A DNA stretch of 11,189 nt from Chloroflexota bacterium (GCA_011046405.1 DSAR01000551.1:1-11189); one strand, 5' to 3'; positions 1-7,592 are shown, counted from the stretch's first letter. The notes: generated from the sequence alone by a model not told the origin. Numbers and translations: made by a program.

Positions 1-19
1 ACCGGGGCAAACTCGCTCG

Positions 20-72
20 GGTCGGTCTCCTGACCGTGCCCGCTGTGGCTCGGTCGGGAGACCGGCCACAGC
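20..72. repeat. Palindromic repeat with two competing hairpins
   Basis: Positions 20-36 pair with 51-67 over 17 bp with two G-U pairs and a 14-nt loop. Alternatively 42-49 pair perfectly with 65-72, enclosing a second stem (51-55 with 60-64) capped by a GGGA tetraloop. The two folds cannot coexist. Both arms contain the motif CGGTCRGGAGACCG, once in each orientation, so the unit is two inverted copies of a small self-complementary motif. There is no gene here and no T-run, so it is more like a REP-type intergenic repeat or structured RNA than a terminator. Function unknown. Confidence 0.6.
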
Positions 73-98
73 TCCCCAGGGCTCCGGAAGGAGGTTGG

Positions 99-223
99 CA
101 GGTATCTTCTCGATCAACCGGGGGCGGTATGGAACGTCGTCATCTTGCTGCTATATATGCCCTCAAGACGACGCGGACATACCGCCCGTTCCATCAAAGC
201 GTTCCAACTTATTGAGAAGATAC
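99..223 (+). mobile_element. MITE-like element, left copy
   Basis: A non-coding imperfect palindrome. The outer arms are 102-114 and 211-223 (12 of 13 complementary). Inside lie a perfect 10-bp pair (122-131 with 178-187) and a further stem (135-140 with 168-173, then 144-147 with 164-167). The left 25 bp match the reverse complement of 10204-10228 at 24 positions, and 204-223 match the reverse complement of 10102-10121 at 17 of 20. The same ends therefore recur in the second copy around an unrelated middle. A 7-bp direct repeat AGGTTGG lies at 92-98 and 230-236, but 6 bp outside the right arm, so it is weak evidence for a target duplication. No transposase is encoded; any mobility would need help in trans. 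Confidence 0.6.
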
Positions 224-314
224 GCTGCTAGGTTGGTTGGGCGACGCCCGATCCGAGAATCCTGCGAATCCGTGTTCTTATACGCCCTGAAAAGAGAAGC
301 GCCTATTAAAGCAA

Positions 315-340
315 CTGGGTAGGCCTGGAAGCCTACCCGG
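315..340 (-). terminator. GC-rich hairpin downstream of the RodZ-like gene, possible weak terminator
   Basis: GGGTAGGC at 317-324 pairs perfectly with GCCTACCC at 331-338 across a 6-nt loop, and the stem extends by a G-U and a C-G pair. It lies about 30 bp past the stop codon at 370 on the minus strand. A clear U-run is missing, so intrinsic termination would be weak; it could also be another intergenic palindrome. Confidence 0.3.
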
Positions 341-369
341 AAATGGGACGACTTTGATGACGTAGGAAA

Positions 370-1212
370 CTACGGCGGTGATACCTCTCCTTCTGCACGC
401 CAACTCCGTGTGCAGACTTCTCCTCGTCCACACATCGCCCCCTGTGCTTGATCGTTCACTGTGACCACGAGGCCAGCGCCGTTGCCGGTCTTCACAGTGA
501 CCATCTGTTCTCCCGACCAGGATTTGCTTTCGTTGGTCGCCATCATTCCGGTAAACACGTTTTCTCCGTCCGCCGAGACGCTTGTCCAGACGTGCTCGGT
601 AGCTGCCAGCGTCAACGTGACGCGGCCGTCGGGGCTAACCGGAAATGTAGGCGTAGCGACGCTGACGTCCGGCGAGGGAGATGAAGACGAAGCCGCGCTC
701 AGGGGCATAGACGTCACGGTGGGAAACTGACTCACTCCCGAGGCCGATGTAGGTGTCTCCGATTCCGCAGATCGGCCGTAAAATAGGTACCACCCAACGA
801 CGACGACGCTCAGAATGATCAACGTGCCAACTAGCAGGATAGGCCAGTGGGGCAAAAGGGAAGGTCGAGGCGCTAAGAAGGGATCGTTGGAAGAAGGCGG
901 CGGCGATTGAATGTTGGGGGTCTTCGTTGCTGCGGGCCTTGCTGCGGGCGGCACAGAGGTCTCACCACCACCGCCTCGCATCTCGGCGTCGTAACGGGCC
1001 AAGACGTCGGCTGGCGGAAGGCCAAGATAACGGGCGTAAATGCGCAGGAAACCCCGAATTTGCGCCTCTCCCCCGGCAAGCGCAGCAAAATCCCCCGCTT
1101 CTAACGCCTGTAGAAAACGGGGGCGGATGTGTATGGCGTCTTCGACTTCTTCGAGGGTGTTTCCTTTCGCCTCCCGCGCCCGCCGCAGCCAAGCCCCGAC
1201 TCTTTCTGTCAT
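370..1212 (-). CDS. RodZ-like HTH membrane protein
   Basis: A 280-residue protein with the RodZ plan. An N-terminal Xre/HTH_25-type domain (about residues 5-78) begins VGAWLRRAREAKG and contains the conserved FLRIYARYLGL stretch. A Pro-rich linker follows, then one membrane segment (about 124-145, WPILLVGTLIILSVVVVGWYLF), a Ser/Thr/Pro-rich stretch, and a C-terminal beta-rich domain (about 195-280) resembling DUF4115. In the known family, RodZ links MreB filaments to the membrane during elongation; that role here is an inference and no mre gene is visible. I chose the ATG at 1212 because the HTH domain starts directly after it; an in-frame TTG at 1239 would add nine residues. Neither has a good Shine-Dalgarno. 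It follows rplI by 44 bp and is probably in the same transcript. Confidence 0.8.
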   Translation of the reverse strand: MTERVGAWLRRAREAKGNTLEEVEDAIHIRPRFLQALEAGDFAALAGGEAQIRGFLRIYARYLGLPPADVLARYDAEMRGGGGETSVPPAARPAATKTPNIQSPPPSSNDPFLAPRPSLLPHWPILLVGTLIILSVVVVGWYLFYGRSAESETPTSASGVSQFPTVTSMPLSAASSSSPSPDVSVATPTFPVSPDGRVTLTLAATEHVWTSVSADGENVFTGMMATNESKSWSGEQMVTVKTGNGAGLVVTVNDQAQGAMCGRGEVCTRSWRAEGEVSPP

Positions 1213-1256
1213 CACAGTTTTATCGAGAAGTGAGACCAATCAGAATTGATGTTGGC

Positions 1257-1847
1257 CTAAGCTTCTTCGACGGCCTCACTCTCGTCTGTATCTTCAACGA
1301 TGTCTTGAGCCTCGTCTTGAGCCTCATCTTGAGCCTCAGCCTCGTCCATAGCTTCCTCCACAGCTTCATCCTCGTCGGGCCTTTCCGGCAGTTCTCCGCC
1401 TTCGGGTTTGACCAGGGCTGTGACTTTGACTTCAATGCCCTTCGCCAGTTGCACGGTGATGTTATGCTCACCGATCTCGCGCAATGGCTCGGAAAGAATG
1501 TGCTTGCGACGGTCGAACGTCTCGCCCACCTCACGCCCCAGCGCTTCGGCGATGTCGGCTGTGGTGATCGAGCCGAAAAGCCGTCCGGTCCCCTCGCTTG
1601 CCTTGGCCTCGAAGACCAGGGTCACGTTGCTCAGTTTCTCCGATATTGCCTCGGCTCGTGCGATCATGTGTTTCTCTCGGCGTGCCTCGGCGGCCTGGTG
1701 GCGCTCGAGCTCTTTGATCGCGCCCTTGGTTGCTCTGGTCGCCAATCCCTGGGGGATCAAATAATTCCGGGCGTAGCCATTCGCCACGTCGAGTAGTTCG
1801 CCGGTTTCTCCCAAATTTTCCACGTCATCAATCAGAATAATTTTCAC
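1257..1847 (-). CDS. rplI: 50S ribosomal protein L9 with acidic C-terminal extension
   Basis: A 196-residue protein. The N-terminal domain carries the L9 signature (MKIILIDDVENLGETGELLD followed by VANGYARNYLIPQGLA), which binds 23S rRNA. A charged connecting helix and the C-terminal L9 domain reach about residue 147. L9 is usually about 150 residues; here about 48 extra residues follow, almost all Glu, Asp and Ala, partly encoded by 12-bp tandem repeats (1302-1337). I chose the GTG at 1845-1847 because it gives the canonical MKII start and has AGGAG nine bases upstream; the longer reading from 1868 would place this Shine-Dalgarno inside the gene. The gene lies 56 bp after tRNA-Leu and 44 bp before the RodZ-like gene on the same strand. 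Confidence 0.95.
   Translation of the reverse strand: MKIILIDDVENLGETGELLDVANGYARNYLIPQGLATRATKGAIKELERHQAAEARREKHMIARAEAISEKLSNVTLVFEAKASEGTGRLFGSITTADIAEALGREVGETFDRRKHILSEPLREIGEHNITVQLAKGIEVKVTALVKPEGGELPERPDEDEAVEEAMDEAEAQDEAQDEAQDIVEDTDESEAVEEA
1302..1337 (-). repeat. 12-bp tandem repeat in the rplI tail
   Basis: Three consecutive 12-bp units (1302-1313, 1314-1325, 1326-1337) differ by a single base and are followed by a decayed partial unit. On the coding strand they encode the repeating AQDE-type tetrapeptides of the acidic L9 tail. Repeats in whole codons allow the tail to lengthen or shorten without a frameshift. Confidence 0.85.
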
Positions 1848-1856
1848 GTTTGATAT

Positions 1857-1861
1857 CTCCT
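1857..1861 (-). promoter_or_regulatory. Ribosome binding site of rplI
   Basis: AGGAG on the minus strand, nine bases before the GTG at 1847. It decides the start codon against the longer in-frame GTG at 1868. Confidence 0.8.
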
Positions 1862-1903
1862 GTTGCACGTTTGGCTGTTATACACAAGGATTTGCTCGAA
1901 AAA

Positions 1904-1986
1904 TAGGGCGGGTGGGATTCGAACCCACACGTCCTCTCGGACAGAGGATTTTAAGTCCCCGGCGTCTGCCGTTTCGCCACCGCCCC
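1904..1986 (-). tRNA. tRNA-Leu (anticodon UAA)
   Basis: The minus strand folds as a class II tRNA. The acceptor GGGGCGG pairs with CCGCCCT (one G-U). The anticodon loop is CTTAAAA with anticodon TAA, the variable arm is long (CTGTCC-GAGA-GGAC), and the T arm is GTGGG-TTCGAAT-CCCAC. CCA is not encoded. It follows tRNA-Cys by 58 bp and precedes rplI by 56 bp. Confidence 0.95.
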
Positions 1987-1996
1987 GTACAAACCA

Positions 1997-2021
1997 CGGG
2001 CAGCATCTCTCTCGCTGCCCG
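1997..2021 (-). other. Hairpin between tRNA-Cys and tRNA-Leu
   Basis: CGGGCAGC at 1997-2004 pairs perfectly with GCTGCCCG at 2014-2021 across a 9-nt loop. No U-run follows on the minus strand, so it looks more like a spacer or processing structure in the tRNA precursor than a terminator. Confidence 0.45.
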
Positions 2022-2044
2022 CGTCGCAAACTAACCGTACGAGG

Positions 2045-2116
<72 letters not shown>

Positions 2117-2128
2117 TCAAGCGTTGCG

Positions 2129-2157
2129 ATTCTACCATATCTTGTCTTTCTTCGCAA
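2129..2157 (-). promoter_or_regulatory. Sigma70-type promoter of the tRNA-Cys/tRNA-Leu/rplI group
   Basis: On the minus strand TTGCGA (-35; 2152-2157) and TAGAAT (-10; 2129-2134) are separated by exactly 17 bp. The -10 ends 12 bp before the tRNA-Cys 5' end, which fits a very short leader. The match is good at -10 and moderate at -35. Confidence 0.65.
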
Positions 2158-2220
2158 GTTTTTCACATTCATTAGCGGACGCAGTTAACGACGTCGGGAT
2201 TTTGCTTTGCTTCCTGTGCG

Positions 2221-2240
2221 TGGCGGATCACAATCCGCCA
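2221..2240. repeat. Short perfect palindromic hairpin, REP-like
   Basis: TGGCGGAT (2221-2228) pairs perfectly with ATCCGCCA (2233-2240) across a 4-nt loop. A second weaker hairpin (2258-2263 with 2274-2279) follows. There is no T-run on either strand, so a terminator is unlikely. Confidence 0.55.
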
Positions 2241-2377
2241 TTCGGTGGGTGAGAAAAGCGTTTTCCTGTCCCGAAACGCCGGATTGCGACCTGGCGGGCG
2301 CAGGGAATGACGGGTAGGAAATCTTTGAACCCTTTGTTGGAACTTGCCAGGCTCGGTTCGCCACCCATAGCGTCTAT

Positions 2378-2406
2378 TTGCCGTCCCCGTTCATTGGTGT
2401 TATACT
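2378..2406 (+). promoter_or_regulatory. Candidate promoter upstream of the PHP protein gene
   Basis: TTGCCG (2378-2383) and TATACT (2401-2406) are spaced by 17 bp. If used, the leader to the start codon at 2766 would be about 350 nt and would include the repeat at 2513-2536. No better site lies closer to the gene, but the -35 match is only moderate. Confidence 0.3.
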
Positions 2407-2512
2407 CAATTTCGAATTTATTACCCGACATCTCTGGATCACGAATGTCACAAATGGACAAATAACACGCATTGTCACTAATCTTTGGGTTTTTCGTGTT
2501 GATTTGTGCAAA

Positions 2513-2536
2513 CCTGTCCTGAGCGTAGTCGAAGGA
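2513..2536. repeat. Dispersed intergenic repeat unit
   Basis: The core CCTGTCCTGAGCGTAGTCGA followed by AGGA resembles a short repeat that I recall in many copies between genes of Chloroflexota and some other environmental bacteria. Only one copy lies in this window, so repeat status rests on memory of the motif, not on the sequence here. Confidence 0.4.
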
Positions 2537-2751
2537 TTCGTGGCTAATCTCTCACCGCGTCCATGCGAAATCCCAAAAGAAGCAATTCGACCATTCGTGT
2601 GATTGGTGGTCGAAAATCAGGCTCTTGGCCACGAATGTCGGGTAGTGAAAATTTCGATTAACTTGGCCATGGCTATTTGCCACCCCAGATTTTGAAAGTC
2701 TGATGTGCCATTGCCGAGTTAACGTAATACTACGCTGGCCGAGCATCTGGC

Positions 2752-2757
2752 AGGAGG
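2752..2757 (+). promoter_or_regulatory. Ribosome binding site of the PHP protein gene
   Basis: AGGAGG is eight bases before the ATG at 2766. It selects this start, directly before a signal peptide, over the in-frame ATG at 2703. Confidence 0.85.
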
Positions 2758-2765
2758 TGGTGCAG

Positions 2766-5700
2766 ATGAAAATGCGACCATCTACTTTTATCTTGATCTC
2801 GATCGCTGTAGGCGCGATTGCCTGGGCCGTGACATGGACTCCCGCGTTTGCTCATCTTCACTCTTCGCGTTGTCCCCTCTATCCCAGACGAGCCGGAACC
2901 CAAAAGGATCATCGACGGCTGAAGCAAAGGGCAACCAAAGATTGCACGCTCTTGCTCGACGTACAAGGATATCATGGGGTAGGCCCTCACGTATCATCAA
3001 CTCAGGCCAAGCGTGTCCAGGCAGCGGCGACGTGGGCGGAGCGCCAATTGGAGCCGCTCCCTGGACTGGGTGAACAAACGCCGTGCGCCTATCCCTTGCC
3101 GGATGGGATGTGTGTCTACTACGGGGATCTGCACAGCCACACCGGCTATTCCGATGGCAAAGGTACACCCCGCGAAGCCTACCAGATGGCGCGCGCCAAC
3201 GGGCTCGATTTTCTTGCAAGCACTGATCACGCTGAACTCCTGACCCAAAACGAATGGGACGACACCTTCTACCAGGCGCGACGTGCCTCGGTCGATGACG
3301 TGTTCGTGGCCTTGCGAGGATTTGAGTGGAGCAGCGGCGCTTTTGACACCCCATCCAGAGGACACCTCAACGTCTTTAACACGCGCGATTTCGTAGGTGT
3401 GACCGATCCTGATTACGATAGCCTGGGCAAAATCTACACCTGGCTTGCGGAACCGGCACAACTCGCGGGCATCGCTCAATTGAACCATCCCAACTTCCCC
3501 GAAGACTCGTTCAAGAACCTGGCTTACGAGCGAGGTGTCGATCCGCACGTCAACTTGATCGAGATCAACGTAGGTGACGATACCCGGCTGGATAAATACC
3601 GGCGGGCCCTGGCGAACGGTTGGCGCGTCGCGCCGGCCAATAATAGCGACACCCACTGGGCTAACTGGGGCGTAAGACGGGGTCGGATCGGCATCGTCGC
3701 CCCGGCGCTCACCCAACGCGAGGTGATGGAGGCTTTACGCGCCCGGCGCGTTTTTTCCACCGAGGATGAGAACCTGGCGCTGCTTCTGAGGGCCGACGGA
3801 CATTGGATGGGAGCGCTGCTCCGGGAACCGCCCATCCAGATCGACGTGTACGCTTTCGACCCCGATCCCGTGGATCCCATCGTCAAACTGACGCTATACC
3901 AGAACAACGAGCCCTTTAGCAGCACCGTCGTCAATGCCCACGCCCTGACCTGGACCATCCCGCTGGAACATCGGCCGGCCCCGGGGACCTGGTGGTATGC
4001 CGAAGCGACCCAGGCCGACGGAGACCGGGCCTTCACCGGGCCTATCTGGCTCATCGAAGCGGAACCGTATGACCTGTTGGCGCGAGACAGCGTGAACGAT
4101 TTTGGCGCCATCCCCTCGGCCGATCCGGTCTGGCAAAGCCCGGACGTATGGATTCGACAACAGGCGGACGGTCAGATGTGGCATCAGAACCCGATCACCG
4201 GACAGGGCAACGTCGTCTATGCGCGCCTGCAGAACGCCGGTGTCAATCCCCTTAGCGGTGTGGACGTGTACCTCTACTGGGCCGAAGCAGCTCTGGGCCT
4301 GAGGTGGCCCGACGATTGGCGTGCGATCACAGGCCAACCGCTCCACGTGCCATCCTTGCAACCGGGCCAGACTGCCGTCGTGAGCACGACCTGGGACGTT
4401 CCGCCCTCAGCGCCCGCTCACGTATCTCTGCTGATGCGTCTCGTCTCGGACCAGGACCTGATCCGGGACGACGGGAATCCCAAGTGGGACAACAACGTCG
4501 CCGGGAAGAGTGTTCACGTCTTGCCCCTCGCCGGCGGTGAATCGGGAACAGTCCAACTCCCTATTCGTATGACGTTTTATCTGAACAATCCCGATGACGG
4601 GGACGAAATAGCCGACCTGCGTCTGTACAGCCGCGATTTTCCATCCCAGGGCGATCTCACACTGCGCCTGGCGCCGGACCTTTTCGAGCGTTGGGCTGTA
4701 ACCGATACCACCCACTTGCTGAAAGGCGCCTTCGTGGACTCGACCTCCCACGCCATCGTCATGACCCATCCACAAAGAGCCGCTGTGTATGGATTGCCCC
4801 TGCACGCTGGCGAACGCTCGACAGCCACGCTCCTTTTGCACGCTCCCCATACCGCGACGCTGGCTTTACACGTGAGCCAGGAGATACGGGGTAACGAGGT
4901 CGGCCGCAACCTGTACACGAGCGTTCCCAATAACGCCCCGCATGCCATGTGGCTTGAAGCCATCCCCCCCGTTATGACCCCGCACAGTCAGGCGCAGATC
5001 GTCGCCTACGTCGTTGGGGATGGGTTCACGCCCATTGTCGATGGTGTACCGGTCCACTTCAGCACGACGCGAGGCCGCCTGAGTGACAATACCGTGGAGA
5101 CGCGAGGGGGCGTGGCGCTTGTGACGCTCGTCTCTGATGGAGATTGGGGAACGGCCGTCGTGCGGGCCAGTGCGGCCGGTCTCTCGACTGCTGTGCGCGT
5201 GGACGTCAATCGCGCCTGCTGGGTCCGGCTCAACGATAGCATGGATGATTACACCAGCGTCCAGGCCGCCGTGGATGCCAGCACCCGGCCCGACGACGTG
5301 ATCAAGGTCGCCGGGCGCTGCACCGGCGTCCATCGAAGGGAGGACCTGGTCCAAGTCGTTCACGTCTCCAAGACGGTGACGATACAGGGCGGTTACACCG
5401 TGACCAACTGGATCACCCCCGATTTATGGACCCATCGTAGCGTTATTGATGCGCAGGGACAGGGGCGCGCGCTCTACGTCGCGGAAGGGGTGAGCTTGAC
5501 GCTTGAGGGGATCCACGTCACAGGCGGCGACGCCCGGGGTCTGGGCGGCGGGCCTCTCGGAGAGGATGCTGGGGGCGGCATTTACGCCGTGCACGCCACG
5601 CCAACCCTCAGGAGCAACCGTGTGTTGGGCAACGTCGCCGGCCTGGGCGGCGGGCTATACCTGGCAGAGAGCGAGGCGTCGCTCACCAACAATATCGTCG

Positions 5701-7532
5701 CCCACAATCAAGCGCTCGACCGGGGCAGCGGATTGTGCGTCGGCGGCGGAAAAGCCCGTCTCCTGCACAACACCCTGGCCCGCAACGGCCTGCCGGGCTT
5801 CCCGGGCAGCCTCGGTGGAGACGGGATCGGCCTCTACGTCTCCGGGAGGGGGCTCGTGACGGCGACCAACACCATCCTGGCGGGTCACGCCGTGGGTATA
5901 TCGGTCACGACGGGGAGCACCGTCACGCTGGAGGCGACGCTGTGGGGCGATGGCGCGTGGGCGAATGGAGCCGATTGGGACGGCGACGGCGCCTTCGCCT
6001 CTCACGAGCCTGAGACGTGGGGCGATCCGGCATTTGTGGCCCCTGATGACGGCGATTATCACATCGGGGCGGGATCGGCGGCGCGGGATCGCGGCATAGA
6101 CGCGGGCGTCAGCGCCGACGTGGACGGCGAACCCCGTCCTATGGGATACGCGCACGACGTCGGCGCCGACGAACTGCGGATTGGGTTACAAATCGATCAG
6201 CGCGCCAGCGCGACCCCGGCGCTATCCGGCGAGCGTTTGACTTACATCATCACCGTTACCAACACCGGCTTGCTAGACCTCCACGCCCGTATCACCGATA
6301 CCCTCCCCAGCCACGTCGTCTCCGGCCGAACGTCCGAGGGGACGGCCGTCATGCCCGGCCAAGTCGTCACCTGGACCCCCGTCATCACCGCGCCGGGCGG
6401 GATCTGGCGGCAACAGATCGTCGTCACCGTGGAGGCCGAATATCGGGGCGTCCTGACCAACGTCGTCCAGGTTGCGACCGACGCCGGGGTCGGTGGGAGC
6501 GATACACTGACGACGCCGGTGATCACCGTCTACACGCTCCGCCTGCCGCTGGTGATGCGCAATTACAGCCCACCCGTTCCCTGCGCCCCCCGCCTGATCG
6601 CCACGGTGGAGACCGGCCCCGATTCCCACGGCATCGCGCTGGATACAGCCGGACGACGGGCCTTCGTAGCTCACGCCGGGGGATTGGCGGTGATTGACGC
6701 CGATAGGCATACGCTCATTCGGGCCGTCCACGCCATCACGTCGGTTCACGGCGTCGCCTACGATCCCGAACGGAACCGTATCTGGGCCGTGACCCGGGAT
6801 CCCGACCGCGTGCTCGTATTAGATGGATCGACCTACAGCCTCTTGGCCGACCTGCCGGCCGGCGCCGGCCCCCACGCGGCGGGCTACAACTCGGCCAACG
6901 CTCGGGTCTACGTCACCAATTACTGGGATGGCACACTCCGGATTTACGATGCTCGAAATCTGACCTATCTGCTTGAGTTGAGCGATTTCGCCGAACCGGC
7001 TCACCTGGCGATCAATCCGGTCACCAATAAGGTCTACGTGGCCAACCACGGGTTCTATCGGGGGATCACCGTGATCGACGGCGCGACACATGCGACCCGG
7101 CGCATCGATGCCGGTCTATTCGACGCCTACGGGGTGACGGTGGATGTGACCCGTAATCTGGTATACGCCACCGGCATCGCTCAGGGGCGGCTCTCGGTCA
7201 TCGACGGGGCGACCGACGAGGCGCTGGGCTACCAGGACTTCCGGCACGCCGACGGCGGCGCGATGTGGCTGCGTGTCATCACGGTCAATCCAGATGTCGG
7301 GCCGGAGGGCCACCTGCTGCTCGTCACCTCGAGCGATGATGGTGAGCGGGACCAACTCCTGCTGATCCCCAACACTTGGCCGACGCTGGGTGAGCCGGTC
7401 GCCCTGGACATCGCCAGCTATCCCCAGGATGGGATAGTTCTCGATCCCCGTACAGAGCGCGTCTGGGTGACGAGTGTAGGTAGCGGGCTGGTCAACGTGA
7501 TCCAGGATGGCGAACCGGTCTGTGTGCCATGA
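2766..7532 (+). CDS. Giant exported PHP-domain metallohydrolase (CehA/McbA-like) with Ig, beta-helix, DUF11 and propeller domains
   Basis: A 1588-residue protein. A signal peptide (residues 1-29, likely cut after TPAFA) precedes a Cys-containing segment of no recognised family (about 30-115). A PHP domain follows (about 117-335) with the metal set intact: H123, H125 and D130 in GDLHSHTGYSDG, H155 in STDHAE, E187 in GFEW, H200, H241 in LNHPNF, and D295 and H297 in NSDTHW. This matches the CehA/McbA group of PHP hydrolases. Next come beta-sandwich and CARDB-like regions (about 336-720), an invasin-like Ig domain (about 724-814), a right-handed beta-helix with GGGIY/GGGLY turns (about 816-1136), a DUF11-type repeat (about 1140-1255), RLPLVMRNY (1259-1267) and a YVTN/SMP-30-like propeller (about 1270-1588). 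It is probably a secreted or surface metal-dependent hydrolase; the substrate cannot be read from the sequence. The MFS gene starts 73 bp downstream with no terminator between. Confidence 0.85.
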   Translation: MKMRPSTFILISIAVGAIAWAVTWTPAFAHLHSSRCPLYPRRAGTQKDHRRLKQRATKDCTLLLDVQGYHGVGPHVSSTQAKRVQAAATWAERQLEPLPGLGEQTPCAYPLPDGMCVYYGDLHSHTGYSDGKGTPREAYQMARANGLDFLASTDHAELLTQNEWDDTFYQARRASVDDVFVALRGFEWSSGAFDTPSRGHLNVFNTRDFVGVTDPDYDSLGKIYTWLAEPAQLAGIAQLNHPNFPEDSFKNLAYERGVDPHVNLIEINVGDDTRLDKYRRALANGWRVAPANNSDTHWANWGVRRGRIGIVAPALTQREVMEALRARRVFSTEDENLALLLRADGHWMGALLREPPIQIDVYAFDPDPVDPIVKLTLYQNNEPFSSTVVNAHALTWTIPLEHRPAPGTWWYAEATQADGDRAFTGPIWLIEAEPYDLLARDSVNDFGAIPSADPVWQSPDVWIRQQADGQMWHQNPITGQGNVVYARLQNAGVNPLSGVDVYLYWAEAALGLRWPDDWRAITGQPLHVPSLQPGQTAVVSTTWDVPPSAPAHVSLLMRLVSDQDLIRDDGNPKWDNNVAGKSVHVLPLAGGESGTVQLPIRMTFYLNNPDDGDEIADLRLYSRDFPSQGDLTLRLAPDLFERWAVTDTTHLLKGAFVDSTSHAIVMTHPQRAAVYGLPLHAGERSTATLLLHAPHTATLALHVSQEIRGNEVGRNLYTSVPNNAPHAMWLEAIPPVMTPHSQAQIVAYVVGDGFTPIVDGVPVHFSTTRGRLSDNTVETRGGVALVTLVSDGDWGTAVVRASAAGLSTAVRVDVNRACWVRLNDSMDDYTSVQAAVDASTRPDDVIKVAGRCTGVHRREDLVQVVHVSKTVTIQGGYTVTNWITPDLWTHRSVIDAQGQGRALYVAEGVSLTLEGIHVTGGDARGLGGGPLGEDAGGGIYAVHATPTLRSNRVLGNVAGLGGGLYLAESEASLTNNIVAHNQALDRGSGLCVGGGKARLLHNTLARNGLPGFPGSLGGDGIGLYVSGRGLVTATNTILAGHAVGISVTTGSTVTLEATLWGDGAWANGADWDGDGAFASHEPETWGDPAFVAPDDGDYHIGAGSAARDRGIDAGVSADVDGEPRPMGYAHDVGADELRIGLQIDQRASATPALSGERLTYIITVTNTGLLDLHARITDTLPSHVVSGRTSEGTAVMPGQVVTWTPVITAPGGIWRQQIVVTVEAEYRGVLTNVVQVATDAGVGGSDTLTTPVITVYTLRLPLVMRNYSPPVPCAPRLIATVETGPDSHGIALDTAGRRAFVAHAGGLAVIDADRHTLIRAVHAITSVHGVAYDPERNRIWAVTRDPDRVLVLDGSTYSLLADLPAGAGPHAAGYNSANARVYVTNYWDGTLRIYDARNLTYLLELSDFAEPAHLAINPVTNKVYVANHGFYRGITVIDGATHATRRIDAGLFDAYGVTVDVTRNLVYATGIAQGRLSVIDGATDEALGYQDFRHADGGAMWLRVITVNPDVGPEGHLLLVTSSDDGERDQLLLIPNTWPTLGEPVALDIASYPQDGIVLDPRTERVWVTSVGSGLVNVIQDGEPVCVP

Positions 7533-7592
7533 GGTGGGTCGTATGTTGGCCTTTCGTTTTATTGGGATGATAGCTCTCTAGATGCATAAGAC

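Larger units (their letters stand above)
2158..2751. other. Gene-free intergenic stretch with degenerate repeats
   Basis: About 600 bp with no convincing coding sequence. It separates the divergent tRNA/rplI group from the exported PHP protein. Visibly richer in A and T than the flanking genes, it holds a hairpin (2221-2240), a promoter-like site (2378-2406), a palindrome-like repeat (2513-2536) and several variants of an ATTCGTGG/CACGAAT-like motif (for example near 2534 and 2631). It appears to be a mosaic of decayed intergenic repeats. Confidence 0.5.

Noticed and set aside
95..322. Open reading frame of 75 residues on the plus strand
   Set aside because: It runs straight through the MITE-like palindrome, has no recognisable domain, and its first residues arise from the element's end; a similar peptide appears in the other copy only because the DNA is repeated.
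1302..1337. CRISPR-like array
   Set aside because: The tandem units are contiguous 12-mers without spacers and are coding.
927..1796. 289-residue plus-strand frame
   Set aside because: Antisense to rplI and the RodZ-like gene, both of which have clear family signatures; its composition is that of a shadow frame.
2703..2765. Longer N-terminus for the PHP protein
   Set aside because: The extra 21 residues would precede the signal peptide and contain the AGGAGG site; the ATG at 2766 has correct spacing and gives a proper export signal.
7546..7573. Promoter-like TTGGCC ... TGATAG before the MFS gene
   Set aside because: Poor match at -10 and 16-bp spacing; not better than chance.
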